From assembly GCA_003243455.1 (NCBI GenBank), contig QFQS01000002.1, positions 434,001 through 498,000 of the forward strand: a stretch of DNA of 64,000 nt, given 5' to 3'. The stretch comes from Cereibacter sphaeroides (lineage in GTDB: Bacteria > Pseudomonadota > Alphaproteobacteria > Rhodobacterales > Rhodobacteraceae). A program made the position numbers and the translations under genes. Under the pieces are notes generated by a model. The model saw only the letters and a program-made list of their open reading frames with translations, was not told the origin of the DNA and made no database searches. Shown in pieces: positions 33,315 through 41,668 of this stretch; within the stretch, counting starts at the first letter, position 1; every line of letters begins with the position of its first letter.

Positions 33315-34316
33315 TCAGGCGGCCAGCATCGCATCGACCAGCTTTCCCGCGCCAAAGCGGAACGGGTCGGTCGCGGGCAGGCCTGTGCGGGTCTCGACCT
33401 CGGCCAGATAGGCCTTGGCATCAGTCTCGCTCATATGCTGGGTGTTGATCGAAATGCCGACAGCCTTGCAGTCGGGGTTGGCCACATGCGCCAGCGCCAG
33501 CGCCATGTCGCGCACCGCCTCGATGCTGGGCAGTTTGTATTCCGGCAGGCCGCGCATATGCGCCCGCGTCGGCTCGTGACAGATGATCAGCGCGTCGGGC
33601 TGGCCGCCATGCACCAGCGCCAGAGTCACCCCGGAATATGAGACGTGGAAAAGCGACCCCTGCCCCTCGATCAGATCCCAGTGATCGGGATCGTTGTCCG
33701 GCGTCAGGTATTCGATCGACCCCGCCATGAAGTCGGCGATCACCGCATCCAGCGGCACGCCGTCGCCGGTGATCAGGATACCCGTCTGGCCAGTGGCGCG
33801 GAAGCTGGACTTCAGCCCGCGCGCCCGCATCTCTTTGTCCATGCAAAGCGCGGTATACATCTTGCCGATCGAGCAATCGGTTCCGACCGCCAGCATGCGC
33901 TTGCCGGTGCGCTTCTTTCCGTTGGCGATGGGATAGTCGACCGAAGGCACACGCACGTCGTGCAGGGTGCGTCCCTTGGCCTTGGCCGCCGCCACCAGAT
34001 CGGCTTCGTCACGCAGCAGGTTGTGCAGCCCGCTTGCCAGATCGAAGCCCTCGTTGATCGCCTCGACCAGCACCTTCTTCCAGGCGGGAGAGATCACGCC
34101 GCCCCGGTTCGCCACGCCGATCACAATGGTCTTGCAGCCCGCAGCCTTGGCCTCGGCCAGCGTCATGTCCGGCAAGCCCATATCCGCATTGCAGCCGGGC
34201 ATCCGGTATTGGGCGACGGCATATTCCGGGCGCCAGTCCTTGATGCCCTGCGCGACCTTTGTGGCAAGCGGATCGGCGGCATCGCCAAGGAACAAAAGGT
34301 AGGGCGTTTCGATCAT
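33315..34316 (-). CDS. dgcN: DUF1611/DgcN family D-glutamate N-acetyltransferase
   Basis: 333 aa. DUF1611 proteins have a Rossmann-like N-terminal half and a P-loop-like C-terminal half. MLAVGTDCSIGKMYTALCM near residues 152-170 is the P-loop-like motif, followed by FRATGQTGILITGDGVPLDA and ALVHGGQPDALIICHEPTR. The family includes DgcN, which acetylates D-glutamate; the neighbouring dgcA and dat genes make that role likely. ATG 34316 follows GGAG by about 8 bases. First gene of the dgcN-dgcA-dat unit, with a 277-base upstream gap holding a perfect palindrome. Confidence 0.88.
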   Translation of the reverse strand: MIETPYLLFLGDAADPLATKVAQGIKDWRPEYAVAQYRMPGCNADMGLPDMTLAEAKAAGCKTIVIGVANRGGVISPAWKKVLVEAINEGFDLASGLHNLLRDEADLVAAAKAKGRTLHDVRVPSVDYPIANGKKRTGKRMLAVGTDCSIGKMYTALCMDKEMRARGLKSSFRATGQTGILITGDGVPLDAVIADFMAGSIEYLTPDNDPDHWDLIEGQGSLFHVSYSGVTLALVHGGQPDALIICHEPTRAHMRGLPEYKLPSIEAVRDMALALAHVANPDCKAVGISINTQHMSETDAKAYLAEVETRTGLPATDPFRFGAGKLVDAMLAA

Positions 34317-34457
34317 TTCGCGGACTCCGTCGGATTCTGTCGGGCTGCACAATGGGACAGGATCGCGGGGATGTCTTGCGGATTTCTGTCGCGTCGGAAA
34401 CGGCCGTCGGGACTATCCTTCAGCATCGTTGACAGACTGCCCGAAAAGCATGCACAA

Positions 34458-34470
34458 ATCTGTCACAGAT
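34458..34470. promoter_or_regulatory. Palindrome ATCTGTCACAGAT upstream of dgcN
   Basis: A perfect 13-base palindrome around a central C, 142 bases before the dgcN start and in the only sizeable gap upstream of that operon. It looks like an operator for a dimeric repressor. The bound regulator is unknown; the AraC/GyrI gene lies 124 bases away in the same direction, but GntR or LacI types would fit better. Confidence 0.4.
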
Positions 34471-34553
34471 CGCCAAAACAATGGCGGCGGGAGGACGAGA
34501 CACCCGCGCTGTAACGGGAGGGGAGGCCCGAAGCAGCATGACGGGAGGATGCA

Positions 34554-34577
34554 CGCCCCGGACGAACGTCCGGGGCG
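34554..34577. terminator. 10-bp hairpin after the AraC/GyrI gene
   Basis: Stem arms 34554-34563 and 34568-34577 with a GAAC loop, 16 bases beyond the regulator's stop. No T tract follows on the minus strand, so termination is plausible but not clear. Confidence 0.45.
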
Positions 34578-34593
34578 CTGCTGCTTTCAGGGC

Positions 34594-35430
34594 CTACTTC
34601 AGCGGCAGGCAAATCTCGGTTTTCAGCGCATGCGGCGGCGTGTCCATCGGCGTGTTGAGATAGACCTCGAAGGCAGGGCTGTGCGCGGGTTCCTCGCCGC
34701 TGTCGGGCAACCAGATCGAATATAGCTGGTCATAGGCGGCGGGTAGTCCGGCATAGGGGCCGGTGAAGGTCAGGACAGCAGTGCGCCCGCCCGGCAGGCG
34801 AACCTCTTCCAGCGGTGCCTCTATCGGAAAATCCTCGCCCACCTCGACGCCGGCATGGCTGCGAAGCTCGTTCTCGGGTTTGGCCGAAGGGTCTTCGTAA
34901 TAGACGCCCACCATCTTGCCGATCCGTCCCGTCAGCCCGCGTGCGCCCAGCGTCGCGCCGAGTTTTTCGAAGGCCAGGTTGATGCGCAGATAGGCCCCCT
35001 CATGCGGCATGGCGGCCAGACGGCGGGGCGGGTCGGTGCGAATGATCACGTCGTACATCAGCGTTTCTCCGTTTCTCAAAGGGGGGAGGAAGGGGCGCAG
35101 GTCGCCCCGTTTGCGGAATGCAGAAGGAGAGACGCTGTAAAGCTCACGGAAGGTGTGGGAAAAACTCGTGACGTTTGGATAGCCGACCATGGCGGCGATC
35201 CCCGCAAGATCGGTCTCGCTATGGATCAGCGCCATCGCGGCCCGGTGCATGCGCATCCGCCGCACGGTCTGGGCGACCGTCTCGCCCGTGGTCGCGCGGT
35301 AGACCCGGTGCCAGTGAAAGCGGCTCATCGCCGCCACTTCGGCCAGCGCGTCCAGCGACAGATCGCCTGCCGGATTTGCATAAATGTAATCCAGCATCCG
35401 GAGGATTCGTTTTTCCAACCCCTTGCTCAT
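34594..35430 (-). CDS. AraC family regulator with GyrI-like effector domain
   Basis: 278 aa. N-terminal AraC HTH pair: LSLDALAEVAAMSRFHWHRV and ETDLAGIAAMVGYPNVTSFS, with the conserved FSHTFRELYSVSPSAFRK. From residue 120 it has a SOUL/GyrI-like small-molecule domain (MYDVIIRTDPPRRLAAMPHE, AYDQLYSIWLPDSGE, FEVYLNTPMDTP) as in Rob/BmrR-type regulators, so it probably responds to a hydrophobic compound. Transcribed away from accA with 120 bases between; its target is not evident. Confidence 0.92.
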   Translation of the reverse strand: MSKGLEKRILRMLDYIYANPAGDLSLDALAEVAAMSRFHWHRVYRATTGETVAQTVRRMRMHRAAMALIHSETDLAGIAAMVGYPNVTSFSHTFRELYSVSPSAFRKRGDLRPFLPPLRNGETLMYDVIIRTDPPRRLAAMPHEGAYLRINLAFEKLGATLGARGLTGRIGKMVGVYYEDPSAKPENELRSHAGVEVGEDFPIEAPLEEVRLPGGRTAVLTFTGPYAGLPAAYDQLYSIWLPDSGEEPAHSPAFEVYLNTPMDTPPHALKTEICLPLK

Positions 35431-35550
35431 CGGCTTTCGCGTCCTTTCTTCCGGTGCTCAGACTGCGCGAGGGCCGCCGCACAAATCTTGCCGAGTTGCA
35501 TCGCGCCCATCACGAGGTCATATAGAGGCCCGTCCCCGGAGGAAGATCGC

Positions 35551-36510
35551 ATGAACTACCTGGAGTTTGAAAAGCCCCTTGCCGAGATCGAAGGCAAGGC
35601 CGAGGAACTCCGGGCGATGGCCCGCGCCAACAAGGAAATGGACGTCGAGAAAGAGGCGGCCGCGCTGGACCGCAAGGCGGACACGCTGCTGCGCGATCTC
35701 TACAAGGGGCTGACGCCCTGGCAGAAATGCCTGGTCGCGCGCCACCCCGACCGGCCGCATTGCAAGGATTACATCGAGGGGCTGTTCACCGAATATACGC
35801 CGCTGGCAGGCGACCGGAACTTTGCCGAGGATCACGCGGTGATGGGGGGCCTCGCCCGGTTCAACGACCAGGCGGTGGTGGTGATCGGGCATGAGAAGGG
35901 GCACGACACCAAGACCCGGATCGAGCGGAATTTCGGCATGGCGCGGCCCGAGGGGTATCGCAAGGCGATCCGGCTGATGGATCTGGCGGACCGGTTCGGT
36001 ATCCCGGTGGTGACGCTGATCGACACGCCCGGCGCCTATCCGGGCAAGGGCGCGGAGGAGCGGGGGCAGTCGGAGGCGATCGCTTCCGCCACGGCGAAAT
36101 GTCTGACGGTGGGGGCGCCGCTGGTGACGGTGATCATCGGTGAGGGTGGATCCGGCGGGGCGGTGGCTTTCGCGACGGCGAACCGGATCGCGATGCTGGA
36201 GCATTCGATTTACTCGGTGATCAGCCCCGAAGGCTGCGCCTCGATCCTGTGGAAGGACGCCGAGAAGATGCGCGAGGCGGCGGAGGCTTTGCGGCTGACG
36301 GCGCAGGATTTGCAGAAGCTGGGCGTGATCGACCGGATCATCAAGGAACCGCTGGGCGGGGCGCAGCGGGGGCGGAAAGAGACCGTGGATGCGGTCGGCA
36401 AGGCCATCGAGGCGATGCTGAAGGATCTGGCGGGCAAGAAGCCCGAGGCGCTGGTCAAGGACCGGCGGCAGAAGTTCCTGGATATGGGGTCCAAGGGGCT
36501 GGCCGCCTGA
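35551..36510 (+). CDS. accA: Acetyl-CoA carboxylase carboxyltransferase subunit alpha
   Basis: 319 aa. With AccD it transfers CO2 from carboxybiotin to acetyl-CoA, giving malonyl-CoA for fatty acid synthesis. N-terminal LEFEKPLAEIEGKAEELRAM, then LARHPDRPH-type VARHPDRPHCKDYIEGLFTE, FGMARPEGYRKAIRLM, TLIDTPGAYPGKGAEERGQS and IGEGGSGGAVAFATAN (oxyanion glycines), and CASILWKDAEKM. ATG 35551 follows CCGGAGGAAG with good spacing; the long upstream frame is antisense to the AraC gene. Confidence 0.98.
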   Translation: MNYLEFEKPLAEIEGKAEELRAMARANKEMDVEKEAAALDRKADTLLRDLYKGLTPWQKCLVARHPDRPHCKDYIEGLFTEYTPLAGDRNFAEDHAVMGGLARFNDQAVVVIGHEKGHDTKTRIERNFGMARPEGYRKAIRLMDLADRFGIPVVTLIDTPGAYPGKGAEERGQSEAIASATAKCLTVGAPLVTVIIGEGGSGGAVAFATANRIAMLEHSIYSVISPEGCASILWKDAEKMREAAEALRLTAQDLQKLGVIDRIIKEPLGGAQRGRKETVDAVGKAIEAMLKDLAGKKPEALVKDRRQKFLDMGSKGLAA

Positions 36511-36528
36511 CTTTGCACGCGTGCAAAG
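36511..36528. promoter_or_regulatory. Perfect 18-bp palindrome just after accA
   Basis: CTTTGCACGCGTGCAAAG begins on the base after the accA stop and is its own reverse complement. As RNA it gives a 7-bp stem with a 4-base loop, so it may end accA transcription or protect its 3' end, although no T run follows. As DNA it looks like an operator and shares TTGCACGCGTG with the tandem palindromes before pgsA. The remaining gap to 36743 is A/T-richer and holds no gene I can support. Confidence 0.4.
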
Positions 36529-36743
36529 ACAGGCAAGCCGTTGATATTAAGTCAACTTCCAGATTCTGTTAAGGATTTGGCAAGGATTTTCTACGCGTCG
36601 GGAAAGACCAGCGAGTGGTGCAGGTTTTTGGCCGTCCGCATGCGGTAAGGCCGTCCCGATAGGTCGACGCGAACGCGCTGAACAAATCTTCTTCGGCTGA
36701 TGCGTTTGAATTGTTCGTGATCTTGGAAATTGGCGAAGACAAG

Positions 36744-37652
36744 TCATAAGACGATGGGAGGGCCAGAGGTCACATAATTTGGCCAGAGATTCTTTCGAGT
36801 CCAAGTTGCTCTCACCGGGAGATTTGGAGGAAGCTTTTCGCCGGCGGGCACGTCGCCTAGATATACTAGATGGGATGGTGTGTTCATAAATGGGAATAGT
36901 CTCAGATATCCTACCAGCGCATATCCACCGTCACTGCGAGCTAATGCAGCGTAGGACAAAATATATACATGGTTAATTGCTGGTGCTGAGTTTCGCCCGC
37001 CCAAATAGTTCGACTGATCCCCCCGCCAATGAATAATGATATCGGATATGGCTTTTGATCGAAAGCTGGGGTCGAACGTTCTGATATATTCTGTATAGGC
37101 AACTTTGAGGTAAAACTTCGCCCAATCGTCGGAGACTATTCCGACCGGAGGAAGACCGTAACCAGATAGTGCCGGGTCAATCTTCTTCGTAAAAAGGCAA
37201 GTTTTCACATCGTGTAGCCTGTGCTTGCGCCCTTTCACGTCACCAAAAAGCTTTCGAGGGATATAGTCGAACACCGGTATGAAGATTGCTTGAGCGGTCG
37301 CGCCAATCGGCACATCTAAGGCGTGACCAGTCTGATTGGTGACTAGTCGTCTTCTGGTCCAGCGGCCTCTTTTTCTTGAGTGACGTGTCGGCCCGCCGAA
37401 GAACTCTCGAAATACTTCCATGCTGCGCAAAACCCGCAGCTCAAACTTTGTTGTGGCATTTGCGCAGGTTTTGCAGCTTCCGTCGATTAAGAAGTGCTTT
37501 CCCCAAAGGCCCTTTGGTATTGTGTGCTCATCTGTAAGGTTTTCCTTACTGCCACAATATACACACTCTCCAATGAAGGCATTCTCGGGCTTGACGTCAA
37601 TGCGCAGCCTAATCGAGTGCCTATTCATTGATGGAGGATCATACTTTTCCAC
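36744..37652 (-). CDS. HNH-nuclease-like protein in a low-GC island
   Basis: 302 aa. Near the N-terminus CVYCGSKENLTDEHTIPKGL (Cys-x2-Cys, then Asp-Glu-His) followed by CKTCAN is a zinc-finger-type HNH (treble-clef) motif as in many restriction and defence nucleases. The rest, rich in aromatic and basic residues (VFDYIPRKLFGDVKGRKHRL, YILSYAALARSDGGYALVGYL), matches no family I know. GTG at 37652 is chosen because AAGGA sits 8 bases upstream; the first ATG (37628) has no such signal. Codons are A/T-rich compared with all neighbours, a sign of transfer. A role in defence or DNA repair is only a guess. Confidence 0.7.
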   Translation of the reverse strand: MEKYDPPSMNRHSIRLRIDVKPENAFIGECVYCGSKENLTDEHTIPKGLWGKHFLIDGSCKTCANATTKFELRVLRSMEVFREFFGGPTRHSRKRGRWTRRRLVTNQTGHALDVPIGATAQAIFIPVFDYIPRKLFGDVKGRKHRLHDVKTCLFTKKIDPALSGYGLPPVGIVSDDWAKFYLKVAYTEYIRTFDPSFRSKAISDIIIHWRGDQSNYLGGRNSAPAINHVYILSYAALARSDGGYALVGYLRLFPFMNTPSHLVYLGDVPAGEKLPPNLPVRATWTRKNLWPNYVTSGPPIVL

Positions 37653-37928
37653 ATCTGCTTTCCTTTTCTAGCAACACCACCACTCAATATCTCCAGGTCT
37701 TCTCAAAATATCAGCTGTCTTGCTGAGACTTTACTTATATCGACTTGCAACGCGTTTATATCACGTCCCCAGGAGGCTGAGCAAAATACCTAGAAGGCTA
37801 AGCGAAGGAGAAACTGAAGAGCCAGAACTCTTGGCCACTTCGCACATCCAACCGTGCCTTTTAATGGCCCGTCAAAGGACCGACTGTTCGTCGAGCATAA
37901 CAGCGCGCGTACCAATTCCAGAAGCCCG

Positions 37929-38957
37929 TCAGCGCGCGCCCCAGGTGTCGCTGAGGCGATAGCCTTCGGGCCAGGGGTCGGAGGGGTCGAGCATGTGCTG
38001 GTGGATGCCTGTGATCCAGGCGCGGCCGCTGATTTCGGGCAGGATGGCGGGCACATCGCCAACCTTTGTCGTGCCGAGGATACGGCCGGAGAAGGTCGAG
38101 CCGATCAGTGAGACGGTGGTGAGACGGTCGCCCAGCCCCATCTGGCCGCGCGCGTGCAGCACGGCCATCCGCGCGGACAGCGCGGTTCCGGTCGGCGAGC
38201 GGTCGACCTTGCCCGGCTGGATCGCCACCGCAGAGCCGGCGCGAAGCTCGTTGCCTTCGCGTGTCAGTTCGCCCGCGAAAAGACAGAAGGAATAGTGCCG
38301 CCAGTCGGGGTTGGTGGGATGGTGGAAGCCCAGTTGCTCGGTTGCCGCCTTGGTCATCCGCGCGCCGAGCTTCGCGATGTCATGCGCCTCATCCGGGGTC
38401 AGGGAGAAGCCGAGCGATTTGGCATCGACCATGACGAAGCTGTCGCCGCCGAATGAGGTGTCGATGGTGAGCGTCCCCAGCCCCTCGACCTCCAGCTTCA
38501 CATCCAGCTTATGGGCGAAGCTGGGCAGGTTCTGGACGTAGATGCGCTGGGCCTTGCCGTTGCTGCATTCGGCGTGGACGCGGACGAGACCGCCCGGAGC
38601 CTCCAGCGTGAATTCGGTCACAGGCTCGGTCATGGGCAGGATGCCGCCGTCGAGCAGCACGGTCGAGACGCAGATCGAGTTCGAGCCGGACATGGGCGGG
38701 GTGTCTTCCGGCTCCATGATGATGAAGGCCGCTGCGGCGTCCGGGTGTTTCGGCGGGACCAGCAGGTTCACGTGGCGAAAGACGCCGCCGCGCGGTTCGT
38801 TCAGGACGAAGTTGCGCAAGGTCTGATCGCGGGCGATGAAGCGGCTTTGTTCCCAGATCGTGTCGCCGGGGGGCGGTGTGACGCCGCCCACGATGACATC
38901 GCCCACCTCGCCCTCGGCATGGGCGGAGATGACGTGGATGGTCTTGCTGCTGCGCAT
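37929..38957 (-). CDS. Proline racemase superfamily protein (hydroxyproline epimerase/dehydratase-like)
   Basis: 342 aa with the family fold: HAEGEVGDVIVGG, PRGGVFRHVNLLVPPKHPDA, PMSGSNSICV and DRSPTGTALSARMA. In proline racemase and 4-hydroxyproline epimerase the two catalytic positions are Cys/Cys (or Ser/Cys), and in trans-3-hydroxy-L-proline dehydratase Cys/Thr. Here they are Ser90 and Thr256, so racemisation by two bases is unlikely and a dehydratase or other activity is more probable. ATG at 38957 matches the family start. The gene is GC-rich and native-looking, next to the low-GC island. Confidence 0.85.
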   Translation of the reverse strand: MRSSKTIHVISAHAEGEVGDVIVGGVTPPPGDTIWEQSRFIARDQTLRNFVLNEPRGGVFRHVNLLVPPKHPDAAAAFIIMEPEDTPPMSGSNSICVSTVLLDGGILPMTEPVTEFTLEAPGGLVRVHAECSNGKAQRIYVQNLPSFAHKLDVKLEVEGLGTLTIDTSFGGDSFVMVDAKSLGFSLTPDEAHDIAKLGARMTKAATEQLGFHHPTNPDWRHYSFCLFAGELTREGNELRAGSAVAIQPGKVDRSPTGTALSARMAVLHARGQMGLGDRLTTVSLIGSTFSGRILGTTKVGDVPAILPEISGRAWITGIHQHMLDPSDPWPEGYRLSDTWGAR

Positions 38958-39022
38958 CGCTGGCCCCTGCTGCTTCGCCGTCAGGTTCCAGCAAAAAAGG
39001 CGAGGGGGCAACGGCTGGCGCG

Positions 39023-39628
39023 TTACCACATGGTCTTTGCGGCGCGTTCGGGCCAGGCGGCGTCATAGGCCGCGCCGTCGATGCCGCCTTGGGTGATCTC
39101 CCGCAGCATGTCGCCGACCGTGGGCAGGCCCGCCGACTGGTCGCCACCTGTCCAGAGCGCGGATCGGATCAGGGCGCGGGCGCATTGCGAATAGACCTCG
39201 GCTACGCTCACGACGATCACGCTGCGAGGCTGGGCGCCCTTGTGTTCGAAGCTTTCGCGCAAGGCGGCGTCGACGGTGATGATCGCGGTGCCGTTGATGC
39301 GCATGGCGTTGTTCGAGCCGGGGATCAGGAACATCAGGCTGACCCGCCCGTCGCGGACGATGTTGCGCAGGCTGTCGATGCGGTCGTTGCCCTTCCAGTC
39401 GGGCATGGCGAGGGTCCGGTCGTCGAGGATGCGCACCACGGGGCTGTCATCGCCGCGCGGGCTGCCGTCGGTGCCTTCGGGACCGACGGTTGTCAGCACG
39501 CAGAAGCGGGCGCGTTCGATGAAGGCGCGGTAGGCGGGGGTCAGGAAGGGCGTGACCTTGACGGTCGCAGCTTCGGCGGGCGTGCCATAGTGGTCGTGGA
39601 GTTCGTCGAGGCTGCCGATCGCTTGCAT
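39023..39628 (-). CDS. PPOX-type FMN flavoprotein (pyridoxamine 5'-phosphate oxidase family)
   Basis: 201 aa. The split-barrel flavin-binding fold is shown by ERARFCVLTTVGPEGTDGSP, PRGDDSPVVRILDDRTLAMP, NDRIDSLRNIVRDGRVSLMF and INGTAIITVDAAL. It resembles the MSMEG_1061-type FMN-dependent PPOX group rather than PdxH. The substrate is unknown. Cytoplasmic. It lies 65 bases upstream of the racemase-family gene in the same direction. Confidence 0.85.
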   Translation of the reverse strand: MQAIGSLDELHDHYGTPAEAATVKVTPFLTPAYRAFIERARFCVLTTVGPEGTDGSPRGDDSPVVRILDDRTLAMPDWKGNDRIDSLRNIVRDGRVSLMFLIPGSNNAMRINGTAIITVDAALRESFEHKGAQPRSVIVVSVAEVYSQCARALIRSALWTGGDQSAGLPTVGDMLREITQGGIDGAAYDAAWPERAAKTMW

Positions 39629-39712
39629 GGGCTTTCCCTATACAACTAGACAAATGACTAAAGCTGAGGGGCTGTCGACGCAAGCGCGGGGATGCGAATT
39701 ATTTGCGAAGCT

Positions 39713-40039
39713 TTACCGCTTCGGCTTCTTCGGCTTTGGCTCGGGCAGGTCGCGCTCGGCGGCGATCACCAGTGCAACGAGCGCATCGGGGTCGTCCAGC
39801 CGGGCGTCGGCCTGGATATGCGGCTTAGCGCCGGGATAGGGCGGGGCGAGGTGAGCGTCCGGCACCAGGGCCAGCGCGCCGGGTGTCGGTTTGACGAAAA
39901 GCTGGTTGTCGCAGATCAGCGCCACGACCTTGGCGCCGATATAGACGGCGTACTCGCCGAACATCTTGCGGGTCGTGACGGGGCCTGCACCTTCCAGCTG
40001 TTCGGTCACGAAGCTGACGGTGGCCGGATCAGTCGCCAT
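39713..40039 (-). CDS. TfoX/Sxy N-terminal domain protein
   Basis: 108 aa corresponding to the TfoX N-terminal domain alone: VTTRKMFGEYAVYIGAKVVA and LICDNQLFVKPTPGA. In gammaproteobacteria TfoX controls competence; single-domain versions in alphaproteobacteria have no proven role. The C-terminus is Lys/Pro-rich (PEPKPKKPKR). Its start overlaps the plsC end by 11 bases, so it is the last gene of the ftsE-ftsX-plsC transcript. Confidence 0.88.
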   Translation of the reverse strand: MATDPATVSFVTEQLEGAGPVTTRKMFGEYAVYIGAKVVALICDNQLFVKPTPGALALVPDAHLAPPYPGAKPHIQADARLDDPDALVALVIAAERDLPEPKPKKPKR

Positions 40040-40775
40040 TCGGGACCGCGCGCCGGGTAAAGCCCGCCTCGGCCAGCAGGCGGTCCGAGGCGGTTTCGAT
40101 CCGTTCCTGCAGCACCTGCATGAAGGTCTCGTTTGGCAGGCCGGGTTCGATGCGGGGTAGGAATTCGACGACGGCGGTTCCGGGTTTGCGCAGGATGCCG
40201 TGGCGAGGCCAGAAGACGCCGACGTTGGCGGCGACGGGGACGCAGTCCTGAGCGAGCTGGGTGTAAAGGACAGCCGATCCGATCTTGTAGGCGGGCGGTG
40301 CGCCAGGGGCGCGGCGGGTGCCCTCGGGGTAGATGATCAGTTGGCCGGGTTCCTGGCGTCCTTGCTCCACCGCCTCCTTCATCGCGGCGATAGCCTGGCC
40401 GCGCTTGCCGCGATCGACCGGAATGCAGCCGATGCGCAGCGCGTACCAGCCAAGGACGGGCGCCCATTTCAGCTGCTTCTTCATGATGAAGCGACCACGG
40501 GGAACGGCGCCGAAAATCAGGATGATGTCGAAAAAGGACTGATGTTTGGCCGCGATCAGAACTTCGTCGGTCGGAGGCTCTCCACGAACCTCCGAGCGCA
40601 GGCCGACCATCCAACCCGCGCTCCAGCGCACCCAACGGCAATAGGCGTGGCAGGCGGCGAGCGCGCTGGCGCGGCTGGCGATGGCGGCGGGCAGGTAGAG
40701 AAGGCCGATGATCGGTAGGGCCGCATACATGCAGAAGATGAAGATGACCGAGCGGGTGTACTGGATGACGATCAT
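40029..40775 (-). CDS. plsC: 1-acyl-sn-glycerol-3-phosphate acyltransferase
   Basis: 248 aa. Adds the second acyl chain to lysophosphatidic acid at the inner membrane. An N-terminal hydrophobic anchor (residues 8-30) precedes the acyltransferase motifs KHQSFFD (His78, Asp83; Lys replaces the usual Asn), RGRFIMKKQLKW, GCIPVDRGKRGQ and IIYPEGTRR (149-155). The sequence GTGATG at the ftsX stop allows either GTG (40778) or ATG (40775); both overlap ftsX's TGA. Position after ftsEX links envelope lipid synthesis to division genes, as usual in this order. Confidence 0.93.
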   Translation of the reverse strand: MIVIQYTRSVIFIFCMYAALPIIGLLYLPAAIASRASALAACHAYCRWVRWSAGWMVGLRSEVRGEPPTDEVLIAAKHQSFFDIILIFGAVPRGRFIMKKQLKWAPVLGWYALRIGCIPVDRGKRGQAIAAMKEAVEQGRQEPGQLIIYPEGTRRAPGAPPAYKIGSAVLYTQLAQDCVPVAANVGVFWPRHGILRKPGTAVVEFLPRIEPGLPNETFMQVLQERIETASDRLLAEAGFTRRAVPNGD

Positions 40776-41668
40776 CACATCAGCTCCCGCAGTTTGGAGA
40801 AGGCGGCAAAGCGCGTGGCCGCAAAGGCGACGATTGCCGCGAGGGGCGGAAGGAGAAGCGGTAGGAACCAGCCAAGGCCCTGAAACCCGAGGCCGGTCAG
40901 GAAGCCGCCCGCCGCATCGGCGGAGGGCAAGGCGGCGACGGCGATCATGCCGAGCGCAGTTCCGGCGGCGGCGCCGCCGAGGGCGCGGAGCGTGAAGCGG
41001 CGCACGAAGGCGCGGGCGATATAATTATCGCGCGCCCCGACAAGGCGCAGCACGCGGATCACCTGGGCGTTGGTGGCCAGTGCCGCGTTGGCGGCAAGCG
41101 TGATCATCGCGCCCATCGCGCCGAGGATCAGGACGATAGAGACGACGCCGAAAAAGCGCAGCCGGTCGGCGGCAACCGCCAGCGGCTTCCTCCAGCGGGT
41201 GTGGTCGTCCAGCACCGCGCCGGGCGCTTCGGCTGCGAGGCGCTGGCGCAGGCCTTCGCCGTCATAGCCCTGGCCAGTCTCGGTCACTTCGATAAGGCGC
41301 GGGATGGGCAGAGCGTCGATGGGCAGGTCGGGGCCGAACCAGGGTTCCAGCAGTTTCCGCTGCTCATCATCGGTCAGCGCGCGCGCGCTGGCAATGCCGG
41401 GTGTGGTGGCGAGGAGGTCAAGCACGGCCTTTGTCTGCACCTCCATCTGCTCGGCGGGGGCCGAGATGCGGATGGTGGCAGAATTCGCCAGCCCCTCGGA
41501 CCAGCGATCAGCCAGCCGCCCCGAGGCGAGCGCAAGCGCCAGGGCGAAAACCGCGAGGAAGGCCATGGCGGCAGAGGTCAGCGTGGTCAGCCATGCGGTG
41601 GGGCCAGAGGGCGGCACGACCCGCGCGGGGTGAAGCTCGGTCCTTGTGGTCTGGGGCGCGGCGGTCAC
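40775..41668 (-). CDS. ftsX: Cell division protein FtsX (permease-like subunit)
   Basis: 297 aa. FtsX with FtsE forms an ABC-type complex that activates peptidoglycan hydrolases at the septum. The layout is right: cytoplasmic N-tail, TM1 (about 31-49), a periplasmic domain (TIRISAPAEQMEVQTKAVLD to about 165), then three TM helices with NAQVIRVLRLVGARDNYIAR between them. The stop of ftsE overlaps its start region, and plsC follows with overlap. Confidence 0.9.
   Translation of the reverse strand: MTAAPQTTRTELHPARVVPPSGPTAWLTTLTSAAMAFLAVFALALALASGRLADRWSEGLANSATIRISAPAEQMEVQTKAVLDLLATTPGIASARALTDDEQRKLLEPWFGPDLPIDALPIPRLIEVTETGQGYDGEGLRQRLAAEAPGAVLDDHTRWRKPLAVAADRLRFFGVVSIVLILGAMGAMITLAANAALATNAQVIRVLRLVGARDNYIARAFVRRFTLRALGGAAAGTALGMIAVAALPSADAAGGFLTGLGFQGLGWFLPLLLPPLAAIVAFAATRFAAFSKLRELM

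Noticed and set aside
37653..37928. Small plus-strand frame of 80 codons beginning at 37720
   Set aside because: No ribosome site, and the translation has no hydrophobic or domain pattern; it runs into the racemase-family gene on the other strand.
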